NCBI GenBank assembly: GCA_965261725.1
Contig: CBDHDU010000002.1
Coordinates: 186,001 to 250,000, forward strand
Origin: CANDOC01 sp965261725
GTDB taxonomy: Bacteria; Pseudomonadota; Gammaproteobacteria; Pseudomonadales; Endozoicomonadaceae
Direction of reading: 5' to 3'
DNA length: 64,000 bases
Under the pieces are notes generated by a model. It made no database searches, was not told the DNA's origin, and saw only the letters and a list, made by a program, of their open reading frames with translations. The position numbers and the translations under genes were made by a program. Each line of letters opens with the position of its first letter. Positions within the stretch are counted from its first letter, which is position 1. This document shows, piece after piece, positions 1 through 8,808 of the stretch.

Positions 1-90
1 CTGATGATGGAAGGCGTGAAAATTGAAGAAAGCGGCATGGCGATGGAAAAGAAAGAAGCTGATGTTCATCTGGTGGGACAGGCCGCATGA
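1..90 (+). CDS. exbB: ExbB/TolQ-type proton channel subunit, C-terminal end only
   Basis: Twenty-nine codons and a stop are open from the left edge, so only the cytoplasmic tail of the protein is inside the window. The tail itself carries no diagnostic motif. The call rests on context: its TGA overlaps the ATG of an exbD gene (ATGA), and ExbB and ExbD are normally translationally coupled inner-membrane partners that energise TonB. The following haem transport genes support an ExbB serving haem uptake. Any other MotA/TolQ/ExbB family member would look the same here. Confidence 0.6.
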   Translation: MMMEGVKIEESGMAMEKKEADVHLVGQAA

Positions 91-506
91 TCCGCATTGG
101 TTCCGATGAAGAAGTATCCGCATCGTTACTGCCGGACCTGACCCCGCTGCTGGATGTTGTTTTTATCGTACTGGTATTTCTGTTGTTTACCGCCAACAGT
201 GTGCCGCTGACTTTACCTGTCGATTTACCGGAAACCGAACGTGCGGTTTCTCAACAGCTGGATAAGCCTGACGCTATCGGAGTGAATCTTTTTGCAGAAG
301 GTGCCTCCTGGGCGCTGGAAGGTGAAAAATACGATAGCTGGGAAGCATTCAGTACAGCGCTGCAACAAAAAGTACAGGCGGAACCGGAGCGTGCGGTTGT
401 TATCGCCGGTGACCGTGCAGTCCCAATGGAAAATCTGGTTCAGCTGATGCAGTTCCTGCAACAGAATAATATTGCAGCTGCCCAGATTCTGATGGAGGAA
501 AAATAA
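87..506 (+). CDS. exbD: ExbD/TolR family biopolymer transport protein
   Basis: This 139-residue protein has the ExbD layout: a short cytoplasmic N-terminus, one transmembrane helix at about residues 17-38 preceded by the motif LTPLLDVVFIVLVF with the conserved Asp of the proton path, and a periplasmic domain. With ExbB and TonB it would use the proton gradient to power outer-membrane receptors. Its ATG overlaps the stop of the upstream gene, and its own stop overlaps the start of the haem-binding protein gene by one base. It is therefore part of one operon and probably dedicated to haem uptake. Confidence 0.9.
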   Translation: MIRIGSDEEVSASLLPDLTPLLDVVFIVLVFLLFTANSVPLTLPVDLPETERAVSQQLDKPDAIGVNLFAEGASWALEGEKYDSWEAFSTALQQKVQAEPERAVVIAGDRAVPMENLVQLMQFLQQNNIAAAQILMEEK

Positions 507-1414
507 TGAAAAGCACCCTGAAGAAAATGATTGCTACAGCCGGTTTCAGTGCTGCTGTTTTAGGCAGCATGCTGACATCAGCCGCGGCTATCGTGCCAGC
601 TATCGAACCAGCAATTGATGCCAAACGCATGGTAACGATTGGTAGCAGTACCACGGAGCTGGCTTTTGCTTTGGGGGCAGGCGACAAGGTTGTAGCTGTT
701 GATGTAACCAGTAAACACCCAGCCACAGCCTTACAGTTACCAAAAGTAGGTTATTACCGCTCTTTGTCTGCGGAAGGGATTCTGTCTATGCAGCCAGATT
801 TGCTGCTGGGCACAGATGAAATGGGGCCTCCACCGGTTTTTCAACAACTGCAGGAAGGCAAAGTTCGGGTTGAACAGCTGCCAGCAGGGAGCGGTGTGGA
901 TAACCTGAAACAGCGTATTGAGCTGATGGCTGAGCTGCTGGGCAATGAAGCTGCCGGGCAGCAGCTGTGGAATAAAATCAATGCTGAGCTGAATGAAGCT
1001 GAATCACTGATTCAGGGTAAACGTCCGCGAGTGATGTTTATGCTCAGCCATACCGGTACGCCGATGATGGCAGGTAAGAATACAGAAATTGACAGCCTGA
1101 TTACTTTGGCAGGTGGTATCAATGTAGCCGCCGAGCATTTCAGTTCCTATCGTCAGGTTTCTGCCGAATCGCTGATGATGATGCAGCCGGATATTCTGAT
1201 TGTCAGCGAAGCATCACTGGCGAATACCAGTGTTGATAAATTGCTTGCACTGCAGCCGGGTCTGCTTGCAACACCGGCAGGTCAGAACAAGCGTGTGGAA
1301 GTGATTGATGGTACGTTATTGATTGGTGGGCTGGGGCCGCGTACCGGTGAAGCTGTGAAAGAACTGGCAACAAAATTCTACTCTGATAAGAAATTGCTGA
1401 CCGCCCAACACTGA
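506..1414 (+). CDS. hmuT: Periplasmic haem-binding protein of a haem ABC transporter
   Basis: This 302-residue protein begins with a signal peptide (about residues 1-28, ending in TSAAA). It continues as a helical-backbone binding protein of the BtuF/HmuT class: 'RMVTIGSSTTELAFALGAGDKVVAVD' near residue 41 and 'GLGPRTGEAVKELA' near the end are typical. Tyr residues in 'VGYYRSLSAEG' (about 82-84) are at the position used for haem-iron ligation in this family. It should capture haem in the periplasm and pass it to the permease encoded next. The start overlaps the exbD stop by one base (TAATG). Confidence 0.88.
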   Translation: MKSTLKKMIATAGFSAAVLGSMLTSAAAIVPAIEPAIDAKRMVTIGSSTTELAFALGAGDKVVAVDVTSKHPATALQLPKVGYYRSLSAEGILSMQPDLLLGTDEMGPPPVFQQLQEGKVRVEQLPAGSGVDNLKQRIELMAELLGNEAAGQQLWNKINAELNEAESLIQGKRPRVMFMLSHTGTPMMAGKNTEIDSLITLAGGINVAAEHFSSYRQVSAESLMMMQPDILIVSEASLANTSVDKLLALQPGLLATPAGQNKRVEVIDGTLLIGGLGPRTGEAVKELATKFYSDKKLLTAQH

Positions 1415-1477
1415 TATTTTGCAGGGAGCCAAACTATCCACAGGCTCCCGACTACCCAACTCTTGTATGGTCAGAGA

Positions 1478-2524
1478 ATGAAAAGAACAGAAAAAGCCCG
1501 TCTGCTGTTGTGGGGGCTGAGCATCCTGTTGCCGATAGTGATGCTGTTATCCGTTGCGACCGGTCCTGTCACTATTCCCCTCAGTGAAATTCTTCAGGTA
1601 TTACTTTCAAAGCTTGGGCTATCAAATGCCGAATCTAATCCTCAGTCTGCCCTGATTATTGAAGCGATCCGTTTGCCACGTACTTTGTTAGGCGTGCTGG
1701 TTGGCAGCACGCTGGCTGTTTGTGGTGCGGCGATGCAAGGGTTGTTTCGTAATCCGCTGGCAGACCCCGGCATTATCGGTGTTGCCAGTGGTGCTGCGCT
1801 GGGTGCCGGGATTGCAATTGTGCTTGGCGGCATGCTGCCATTTGCGTTGCCGGAAGTGTTAAGGGCTTACAGTGTTTCACTGTTTGCTTTTGTCGGTGGT
1901 TTCAGCGCGACGTTATTGGTTTACCGGATTGGAACAACATCAAATGGCACTTCTGTCGCTACTATGTTGTTGGCAGGTATTGCCATCAGTGCTTTAAGTG
2001 GTGCGGGACTGGGAACCCTGAACTATATCGCTGATGATGCCATGCTGCGAAATATGACGTTTTGGCAGATGGGCAGCCTGGGTGGAGCCAACTGGCAGAA
2101 TATTTTATTCACAGGACCATTAATGATTCTGTTGCAGGTTCTGTTAATCAGTCGTTCACGTGGTTTGAATGCTCTGCTGTTGGGGGAATCAGAAGCCCGT
2201 CATCTGGGGCAAAATGTCAATGTATTGAAGCTACAACTGATCCTGTTGACTGCACTGGGTGTAGGTATTGCCGTTTCAATGGCGGGCATGATCGGTTTTG
2301 TTGGTTTGGTAGTACCGCACCTTGTACGCATGGCAATTGGCCCGGATCACCGTTTCCTGATGCCTGCCGCCTGCCTTTTAGGTGCGGTATTGTTGCTGGG
2401 CTCTGACATGATTGCCCGGGTTATCGTTGCACCGGCAGAGCTGCCGATCGGGATCGTCACTGCGCTGCTGGGGGCTCCGTTCTTTATTTCTCTGCTGCTG
2501 CAGCAACGAAACCGGATTGGATGA
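1478..2524 (+). CDS. hmuU: Haem ABC transporter permease (FecCD family)
   Basis: This is an inner-membrane permease of 348 residues with many hydrophobic helices. It contains family motifs such as 'LPRTLLGVLVGSTLAVCGAAMQGLFRNPLADPG' (split here at the usual coupling region) and, near the C-terminus, 'GFVGLVVPHLVR', the segment that contacts the ATPase. I chose the ATG at 1478 because the upstream TTG at 1463 adds only five unremarkable residues. The stop overlaps the hmuV start (ATGA). Together with hmuT and hmuV it makes a complete haem importer. Confidence 0.9.
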   Translation: MKRTEKARLLLWGLSILLPIVMLLSVATGPVTIPLSEILQVLLSKLGLSNAESNPQSALIIEAIRLPRTLLGVLVGSTLAVCGAAMQGLFRNPLADPGIIGVASGAALGAGIAIVLGGMLPFALPEVLRAYSVSLFAFVGGFSATLLVYRIGTTSNGTSVATMLLAGIAISALSGAGLGTLNYIADDAMLRNMTFWQMGSLGGANWQNILFTGPLMILLQVLLISRSRGLNALLLGESEARHLGQNVNVLKLQLILLTALGVGIAVSMAGMIGFVGLVVPHLVRMAIGPDHRFLMPAACLLGAVLLLGSDMIARVIVAPAELPIGIVTALLGAPFFISLLLQQRNRIG

Positions 2525-3309
2525 AGAATAAGATGGCTTGTCTTGAAGTTGCAGGTTTGACTGTACATCGTGGTGGTAGAGATTTAATTCAGGATATTAC
2601 CCTGAGTGTGGCGCCCGGTGAAATGGTGGCCATACTCGGCCCGAACGGTGCCGGTAAAAGTACCCTGTTTCGCAGTATTGCCGGTGAAATGCCTTATGAT
2701 CGAGGCGAAGTAAAGCTGAGTGGTCAGGCAATTGATAACTGGTCTCCCACTGAAAAAGCCCGACTACTGGGAATTCTGCCGCAGTCTTCTACGCTTAATT
2801 TTTCTTTCTCGGTTGAAGAGGTGGTCGTGCTTGGACGAACCCCTCATGCGACATCTTCCTCTGAAAACCAGCAGATTGTTGAGCAGGCATTACAGAGTGT
2901 GGATGCTCTACACCTGAAAGACCGGGATTACACTGCGCTTTCAGGCGGGGAAAAACAACGGGTTCATCTGGCACGCGTACTAACCCAAATTTGGGAGCGT
3001 GCCAAACAAGGGCAGAGAGTACTGCTGCTTGATGAGCCAACATCAGCTCTTGATCCGGCGCATCAGCATCTGACTTTGCAGGTCGCCCGAAAATTTGCGG
3101 CTGATGATTTGGGATGTATGGTTATTCTGCATGATTTTAATTTAGCTGCACGCTATGCCGACCGGATTGTTCTGATTCAGAACGGACAGCTGGTGGCATC
3201 CGGAACCCCGGAAGAAGTCATGACTCGCGAAGTTATCCACAATGTGTTCGAACTGGACGTCACTGTGATGAAACACCCAAAACACGGGTGCCCGCTGATT
3301 ATTTCCTGA
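2521..3309 (+). CDS. hmuV: Haem ABC transporter ATP-binding protein
   Basis: This 262-residue ATPase has all ABC motifs: Walker A GPNGAGKST (about residues 40-48), Q-loop, signature LSGGEKQRVHLARVL (about 141-155), Walker B LLLDEPTSALD (about 168-178) and the switch His in 'ILHDFNLAARYAD'. It drives haem import with HmuU. The start overlaps the hmuU stop by four bases. A second ATG four codons in is also possible. The chaN-like gene follows 9 bp downstream with a good ribosome site (GAGG). Confidence 0.92.
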   Translation: MKNKMACLEVAGLTVHRGGRDLIQDITLSVAPGEMVAILGPNGAGKSTLFRSIAGEMPYDRGEVKLSGQAIDNWSPTEKARLLGILPQSSTLNFSFSVEEVVVLGRTPHATSSSENQQIVEQALQSVDALHLKDRDYTALSGGEKQRVHLARVLTQIWERAKQGQRVLLLDEPTSALDPAHQHLTLQVARKFAADDLGCMVILHDFNLAARYADRIVLIQNGQLVASGTPEEVMTREVIHNVFELDVTVMKHPKHGCPLIIS

Positions 3310-3318
3310 GGAGTTCAA

Positions 3319-4236
3319 ATGAAAGGCAGAATAACAAAAACAAATTTTCTGAGTATTCTGGTGCTGGGCATCACCGTTTTACTTTCCGGGTGCGCGGGAA
3401 ATTTTAAAAATACCTCGCAGGAAAACCGGTATACAGATGAAACCATTATTGATGCTGCAACTGGAAAACAGATCGGTTATCAGCAGTTACTGTCAAAGCT
3501 TGAGGAGGCTGACTATATCCTGCTCGGGGAAAACCATGACAATGCCTGGCATCATGAACGGCAGCTGTCTCTCGTTACTGATCTTATCCAGCGCGGCTGG
3601 TTAAAACAGTTAAGTCTGGAGATGATGACACCGGGCCAACAGTTTGGCGCCAACAAGATCGTTGCTGAACGTAGCAACGATGTGGATAAAGTTAAAAAGG
3701 CTCTGAGCTGGTCAGAACGCTGGGACTGGAAATTCTATGGCCCGATTGTGAGCTTTGCTGTGGCTGAAGGCGTTCCCTTACGCAGTGCCAATCTGGATCG
3801 TGATACGCTGATGGCAATTTATCGTCAGGCCGATGTTCTCAAATTACCGGATGTGCTGGATAAGCCTGCGCTTGAACTGACCCGGAAGCGTATTGTTGAC
3901 TCCCACTGTGGAAATATTCCTGATGACCGTATTGATTCGATGGTCATGATTCAGCGTGCACGTGATGATGAGATGGCAACAAGCTTATTACGTGCGCCGA
4001 CAGGTTCGTTGTTACTGGCAGGAAACTGGCATGTTCGCAATGATCTGGGTGTGCCTCGTTATCTGGCAAAAGCTGAACCTGATAAGAAGGTCATTGCTTT
4101 GAGCTTTGTCGAGCAGGATGAAGAGGTTGAATCGGTTGACTCCTTGTTATCAACAGAGCCCTACAATGTGCTGTGGATTACACCGGGAGTCGACAGGGAC
4201 ATTGATCTCTGTGGAAAACCTTCAGAAAAGAAATAA
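3319..4236 (+). CDS. chaN: ChaN-family haem-binding lipoprotein
   Basis: This 305-residue lipoprotein has an N-terminal signal with lipobox LLSGC (Cys about residue 25) and the ChaN signature 'ILLGENHDNAWHHERQL' (about residues 68-84). A second conserved stretch, 'LLLAGNWHVRNDLGVPRYL', lies near 235. In Campylobacter the family binds haem face to face and is linked to iron acquisition. Being the last gene of the exbBD-hmuTUV operon fits an accessory role in haem handling at the membrane. The exact role is inferred. Confidence 0.82.
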   Translation: MKGRITKTNFLSILVLGITVLLSGCAGNFKNTSQENRYTDETIIDAATGKQIGYQQLLSKLEEADYILLGENHDNAWHHERQLSLVTDLIQRGWLKQLSLEMMTPGQQFGANKIVAERSNDVDKVKKALSWSERWDWKFYGPIVSFAVAEGVPLRSANLDRDTLMAIYRQADVLKLPDVLDKPALELTRKRIVDSHCGNIPDDRIDSMVMIQRARDDEMATSLLRAPTGSLLLAGNWHVRNDLGVPRYLAKAEPDKKVIALSFVEQDEEVESVDSLLSTEPYNVLWITPGVDRDIDLCGKPSEKK

Positions 4237-4306
4237 ATCAGCGGGCAGCATTGTAGACTACTTTTTCTGGTTTTGTAGTTCATTGATTTGTATGTGGTTT
4301 TTGCTG

Positions 4307-4356
4307 TTATGCACAGTTTTTGAAATATTTCTGTTATCCACAAAAACTGTGGATAA
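4307..4356. promoter_or_regulatory. Cluster of three DnaA-box sequences
   Basis: Three matches to the DnaA consensus TTATNCACA lie within 50 bp: TTATGCACA at 4307-4315, TTATCCACA at 4334-4342, and the same box inverted at 4348-4356. The last two are separated by five bases and form a perfect inverted repeat, so a hairpin role in ending the haem operon is an alternative, although no T-run follows. The surrounding 4237-4475 stretch is AT-rich and holds no convincing gene. Confidence 0.5.
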
Positions 4357-4483
4357 GGCTGTGCCTAACTCTTGAATTGTATGCAGGAAGCACTCAGGAA
4401 AGGGAGGTTTAAAAATTGATCATTTTTTGACCAGAAGAAATTCTAGTACAAGAATTTATTTTCGCCAGAAATTATTTGAATTT

Positions 4484-4741
4484 TTATTCGTGCCTTTCAA
4501 CTTCTCTGAGCAACTGCTCTTTGCGTTCAGCGGGAACATCATTCCAGTGCAGTCCCATTTGCGCGCCTTCCAATGCATACAGCAGCACCCGTGATACTTT
4601 AAAACCGCGTGCTTTTACCTTTTTATACACAGCAACGGTGCCCGCTTCCTTGAGCTGTTCGAGCGTACGGATACCCACAGCGTTCAACCACTGGACTGAA
4701 GTCTTTCCCAGATTTTGCAGCTCGATCAGATCGGTAGGCAT
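4484..4741 (-). CDS. TfoX C-terminal domain protein
   Basis: This 85-residue protein corresponds to the C-terminal domain of TfoX/Sxy competence regulators: 'LQNLGKTSVQWLNAVGIRTLEQLKEAGTVAVYKKVK' is a helix-hairpin-helix-like segment, followed by the typical 'LLYALEGAQMGLHWNDVP'. The N-terminal TfoX domain is absent, and stand-alone C-domains of this size are common. Whether it regulates competence is unknown. Its gene is monocistronic and lies between the DnaA boxes and the kinase-like gene on the same strand. Confidence 0.78.
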   Translation of the reverse strand: MPTDLIELQNLGKTSVQWLNAVGIRTLEQLKEAGTVAVYKKVKARGFKVSRVLLYALEGAQMGLHWNDVPAERKEQLLREVERHE

Positions 4742-4785
4742 TGCTTTCCCTTGTTTCTTGCTTTTCTTACTGCCGGTGGATGTCC

Positions 4786-4794
4786 TTATCCACA
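4786..4794 (+). promoter_or_regulatory. Additional DnaA box
   Basis: A perfect TTATCCACA lies between the TfoX-domain gene and the kinase-like gene, about 430 bp from the cluster at 4307-4356. It is listed because perfect boxes are rare by chance and this one adds to a local concentration of four. Confidence 0.4.
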
Positions 4795-4828
4795 GGCTTA
4801 TTCCTAAGGATAGACAAAAGCTGAGCTC

Positions 4829-5518
4829 TTATAACCTCAAAAGCTTTTTCAGTTCGGCTCTTGCCTGCAACTGCTGCTCAGAAAATGGCCGGGTGGTATC
4901 GATACAAGTGATAACACCTTCTTTAGCGGGTATCGGCTGAAACTTCTTTAGCTGAGCTTTAACGATGGATTCAGTGGCTTCAGACGGGTCGGTGCCTTCA
5001 CTTTTACGCAGGCGAACGCGCTTTACTAATTCCTCATCAGGTGCTTCGCAGCTGATGATAAGTGCTTTGGCATTAAGGTCTTTAGCCAGTTTCAGATAAG
5101 GCTCGCGATGTTTTACCTGTAGAAAAGTGGCATCGAGAATAACTGACTGACCTGACTGCAGGTATTTATGTGTCAGGCGTTCAATATGACGGAATGTCCG
5201 GTAACTGGCTTTCGTTGTGTAAATATTCAGCCCTTTCTCATGGCTGTTCTCTTCCGGCTGCAATTTAAACAGACGCTTGCGCTCAACATCGGATGAAACC
5301 CAGACGGCTCCGGTTTCCTGCTCCAGCCAGCGTGCCAGTGTGCTTTTTCCTGAACCGGAGACACCGTGCATCAGGATCAAAAATAAATAATTGTTTTGAG
5401 TAGGAGTGTTCACTGGGCTGCTGTACAAAGGTGCTATCGCGAAGATGGTGGTGAGCATTATAAGGGGAATTTTATATCTATGGTGATTGCCCCGAATAGT
5501 GTTTTTGCCTGCTTTCAT
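4829..5518 (-). CDS. AAA-family P-loop kinase-like protein
   Basis: This 229-residue protein has a Walker A motif GVSGSGKST (about residues 52-60), 'SSDVERKRLF' (about 76-85) and 'VILDATFL' (about 126-133). That pattern resembles the ATP-binding half of bifunctional aminoglycoside phosphotransferase/ATP-binding proteins and gluconate- or zeta-type small-molecule kinases. The substrate is unknown. The first 45 residues are hydrophobic and unlike the family, so translation may start later; the Met at about residue 50 is close to the P-loop. It is transcribed away from mrcB, which starts 80 bp away. Confidence 0.7.
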   Translation of the reverse strand: MKAGKNTIRGNHHRYKIPLIMLTTIFAIAPLYSSPVNTPTQNNYLFLILMHGVSGSGKSTLARWLEQETGAVWVSSDVERKRLFKLQPEENSHEKGLNIYTTKASYRTFRHIERLTHKYLQSGQSVILDATFLQVKHREPYLKLAKDLNAKALIISCEAPDEELVKRVRLRKSEGTDPSEATESIVKAQLKKFQPIPAKEGVITCIDTTRPFSEQQLQARAELKKLLRL

Positions 5519-5597
5519 GCACTGTTATGATCCTTATTTATTACAATAGTTCAGCTTTGCGGTAGGTAGAACCGTAACAGCTCCGTATAATCGCCCC

Positions 5598-7943
5598 ATG
5601 ACGCGTAAAACAACCCCAAAGAAAAAGACCGCAACGACTGCTCGTCGACGGCCTAAAAAAACAGCCAAGCCTTCTTTCCTGCGCCGCTTCCGGTCACTGT
5701 TTATCAAGCTCTGTATCACAGGGTTTGCAGTGCTGATAATGGTGTTTGCGTGGGTTGATGCTGTCGTCACCGAAAAGTTTGATGGCAAGAAATGGCAGGT
5801 GCCCGCCAAGGTTTATGCCCAGTCGGTAGATTTATATGAAGGCCGCAGACTGCACCCGGATATGTTGCAGCAACAGCTGAAGCGGCAGGGGTACCAACCG
5901 GTTCGTGATGTGCGTCGTCCGGGTACTTTTTCCCGTCAGGGGAATGACTTTGTCATTTATTCCCGTGGATTTCATTTTCCGGATGGTGCTGAATCTTCAC
6001 GCAAGGTGTCGGTTCGTTTTGCAGGTAGCCGGATTGCTTCTCTTAAAGCGTATAGCGGACAGGCATTACCGATTTTGCAGTTGGATCCGCAACTGATTGG
6101 CAGCATTTACCCTTCAAATTACGAAGACCGGTTACTGGTTCGAACCTCGCAAGCACCGGATTATCTGGTTTCCGCACTCTTAGCGATCGAAGATCGTGAT
6201 TTTTATGATCACTTTGGTTTATCGGTGACCGGAATTGCACGGGCTTTCTGGGTTAATGCACAGGCAGGGGGCGTGGTGCAGGGCGGCAGTACGCTGACGC
6301 AGCAGCTGGTCAAAAGCTTTTATCTTAACAATGAACGGACGCTGACCCGTAAAATCCGGGAAGCGTTGATGTCCATTGTGCTGGATTTCCGCTACGGCAA
6401 GGATGAAATTCTCGAAACCTATCTGAATGAAGTCTATATGGGGCAACAGGGGCGCCGGGCGATTCATGGCTTCGGACTTGCCAGCCAGTTTTATTTTGCC
6501 CAGCCGTTGCAGGAACTGGATCTGGCACGTACCGCTTTGCTGGTAGGTATCGTAAAAGGGCCGTCTTACTATAATCCACGGCGTTATCCCGAACGGGCAC
6601 TTGCCAGACGTAATCTGGTGCTGGACGTTATGGTCAGAGAAGGTTTGGTGCCGGAAGCGGAAGCGACAAGGTCAAAACGTTTGCCACTGGGAATAGTTTC
6701 CCGTGCGCAAATGGATCGTAATGCCTTTCCGGCCTATCTGGATTTGGTGAAGCAGCAGTTACGACGGGATTATGATAATCAGGATCTGACATCAGAAGGG
6801 CTGCGTATCTTCACCCATATGGATCCGGTGATTCAGCAGCAGGCACAAGGCAGTCTTAACAGCTCACTGAAACAACTGGATCGCAAAGGTCAGTCAAAAT
6901 TACAGGGCGCCATGGTGGTAACGTCTGCCCAGACCGGTGATGTGATTGCTGTTGTTGGTGATCGTCATACAGGCTATGCCGGATTTAACCGGGCACTGGA
7001 AGCACGCCGTCCTGTTGGCTCATTACTGAAACCGGCTGTTTACCTGACGGCTTTGGAGCAGGGTTATACGCTTGGATCTCTGGTCAGTGACGGACCTGTT
7101 GAAGTGCAGGGGGCACAGGAATCGTGGAAACCACAGAACTATGATAAGCGTTCACACGGGCAGGTGACTTTATATGATGCTTTGGTCAACTCTTACAATC
7201 AGGCGACAGCCCGGCTAGGCATGCATCTCGGGCTGGATAATGTATTGGAGTCCTTTAAGGCGCTTGGTCTGGAGGCAGAAGTTCCTGCTTACCCTTCGGT
7301 TTTATTGGGGTCAGTATCACTGTCACCTCTGGAAGTTACCGGTATGTACCAGACTTTTGCTGCCGGTGGATTCAGGGCACCACCCAGAGCAATCAGGGCT
7401 GTAGTGAATGCTCAGGGACAGACACTGAAACGCTATTCTCTGGCAATCACGCAGGCATTTGATTCTGAAAAAATGGCTTTAATGCAACATGTCATGACCG
7501 GTGTGATGCAGCAGGGAACAGGTAAAAGTGTCTACCGTCAGCTGGACAGTAATATGCGTGTTGCCGGAAAAACCGGTACCACCAATGATCTTCGTGATAG
7601 CTGGTTTGCAGGTTATACCGATGATCTGCTGGCCGTTGTCTGGGTCGGACATGATGACAATACACCAACTCATTTGACGGGTAGTAGTGGTGCATTGAGA
7701 ATCTGGGGCAACTTTATGGCACAGGCTGATGCCCGTTCATTAAGGATTATCGATAGTCAGGGGATTACCTGGGCGTGGGTTGATCGTCGTAACGGCCTTC
7801 GAGGTGGTAAAATGTGCGGTAATTCCGTTCGGCTTCCTTTTATCGCTGGTAGTGAACCACGACAGCGCAGCGATCGTTGTAGTGTGGTCGAGCAGCAGGG
7901 AGACGGGTTGTTGGACAAATTCAAGGCATGGCTCAAGTCTTAA
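5598..7943 (+). CDS. mrcB: Penicillin-binding protein 1B, bifunctional transglycosylase/transpeptidase
   Basis: This 781-residue class A PBP builds peptidoglycan at the inner membrane. In order it has a Lys/Arg-rich cytoplasmic tail, one transmembrane helix (about 34-54), a UB2H-like regulatory domain (about 65-150), a GT51 glycosyltransferase with 'AIEDRDFYDHFG' and 'GGSTLTQQLVKSF' (about 195-245), and a transpeptidase with SLLK (active Ser about 477), SYN (about 535) and KTGT (about 659). The UB2H domain is where the outer-membrane activator LpoB binds in E. coli. No LpoB was recognised, although a lipoprotein gene follows. Confidence 0.95.
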   Translation: MTRKTTPKKKTATTARRRPKKTAKPSFLRRFRSLFIKLCITGFAVLIMVFAWVDAVVTEKFDGKKWQVPAKVYAQSVDLYEGRRLHPDMLQQQLKRQGYQPVRDVRRPGTFSRQGNDFVIYSRGFHFPDGAESSRKVSVRFAGSRIASLKAYSGQALPILQLDPQLIGSIYPSNYEDRLLVRTSQAPDYLVSALLAIEDRDFYDHFGLSVTGIARAFWVNAQAGGVVQGGSTLTQQLVKSFYLNNERTLTRKIREALMSIVLDFRYGKDEILETYLNEVYMGQQGRRAIHGFGLASQFYFAQPLQELDLARTALLVGIVKGPSYYNPRRYPERALARRNLVLDVMVREGLVPEAEATRSKRLPLGIVSRAQMDRNAFPAYLDLVKQQLRRDYDNQDLTSEGLRIFTHMDPVIQQQAQGSLNSSLKQLDRKGQSKLQGAMVVTSAQTGDVIAVVGDRHTGYAGFNRALEARRPVGSLLKPAVYLTALEQGYTLGSLVSDGPVEVQGAQESWKPQNYDKRSHGQVTLYDALVNSYNQATARLGMHLGLDNVLESFKALGLEAEVPAYPSVLLGSVSLSPLEVTGMYQTFAAGGFRAPPRAIRAVVNAQGQTLKRYSLAITQAFDSEKMALMQHVMTGVMQQGTGKSVYRQLDSNMRVAGKTGTTNDLRDSWFAGYTDDLLAVVWVGHDDNTPTHLTGSSGALRIWGNFMAQADARSLRIIDSQGITWAWVDRRNGLRGGKMCGNSVRLPFIAGSEPRQRSDRCSVVEQQGDGLLDKFKAWLKS

Positions 7944-7995
7944 CTCTGGCGGCTTCTCAGGTCGTAGATTGATATGTTTTATCTAGGGGAAGGGG

Positions 7996-8379
7996 ATGAA
8001 GTTTATCAGGGTAAGCCTGTTTGCGGTGTTGCTGGTTCTGGCTGGGTGCGCAACACAAATACCGGTCACTCATGTGGAAGACTGGCCGGGGCATGAAACG
8101 ATGGAAGCGCCTTCGGCTGTGACTGCCCTGGTAAAACAAGCCAGAGCCCAGCGTGAGCAGCGACTATACCGCGAAGCGATTTACACACTGGAGCGGGCTT
8201 TACGCATAGCTCCGGATGAACCTTTGATTTACCAACAGATGGCCTGGGTGCGCTATGAGCAGCAACGCTACAGCGAAGCTGAACAGTTAGCGCGCCGTGG
8301 TATGAGCCTCTCTCACAGCGAAGCCCAGCGCCAGCAATTCAAGTTATTACTGGAAAAGATTTATCATGATGAAACCTGA
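7996..8379 (+). CDS. TPR-containing lipoprotein
   Basis: This 127-residue protein has a lipoprotein signal (lipobox LAGC, Cys about residue 18) and about two tetratricopeptide-like helical repeats: 'REAIYTLERALRIAPDEPLIYQQMAWVRYEQQRYSEAEQLARRG'. It lies 52 bp after mrcB on the same strand, preceded by AAGGGG, so it may be cotranscribed and could assist PBP1B from the outer membrane. That role is an inference. Its end overlaps the next gene's start by 14 bp. Confidence 0.72.
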   Translation: MKFIRVSLFAVLLVLAGCATQIPVTHVEDWPGHETMEAPSAVTALVKQARAQREQRLYREAIYTLERALRIAPDEPLIYQQMAWVRYEQQRYSEAEQLARRGMSLSHSEAQRQQFKLLLEKIYHDET

Positions 8380-8698
8380 AAACCAGACTGATCAGGTAAA
8401 ACAGCTGCTGGATGAAATGGAGCAGGCACTGAAAGTGCGCAACCTGTGGGAAGGTATGCCGCCTTCTGCAGAAGCTTTATCCAGTACCACCCCCTTTTGT
8501 GTTGATACCATGACTTTCATCCAATGGTTGCAGTGGATCTTCATTCCCCGCATGCGAGCGCTGCTGGATGCGGGTGCGGCTTTGCCGCAAGGGTGTGATA
8601 TTACACCTTATGCAGAAGAAACTTTCAAAGTTCAGAGCATTGCCGATTCTGCTGGCTTACTGAATGTAGTGAAGAAGCTGGATAGCTGTCTTAAATAA
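8366..8698 (+). CDS. YqcC family protein (DUF446)
   Basis: This 110-residue protein contains the YqcC signature 'MTFIQWLQWIFIPRMRALLDAG' (about residues 48-70) after an N-terminal helix. The family is conserved in gammaproteobacteria, small and functionally uncharacterised. It overlaps the preceding lipoprotein gene by 14 bp, which suggests translational coupling. ATG at 8366 or the next codon (8369) could be the start. Confidence 0.8.
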   Translation: MMKPENQTDQVKQLLDEMEQALKVRNLWEGMPPSAEALSSTTPFCVDTMTFIQWLQWIFIPRMRALLDAGAALPQGCDITPYAEETFKVQSIADSAGLLNVVKKLDSCLK

Positions 8699-8808
8699 CT
8701 GTTTAGCCGTTCTGGCTGTCTGACCATCACTGTCTTGCAAGGTTGTTAATGTCTATCCGCTTCAGGCCGATGACCTGATTGGATAAACAGCCTTGTGGGC
8801 AGTGAATA

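Noticed and set aside
4106..4375. 89-residue plus-strand ORF overlapping the end of the chaN-like gene
   Set aside because: It overlaps a clear gene in another frame and runs into the DnaA-box region; no ribosome site.
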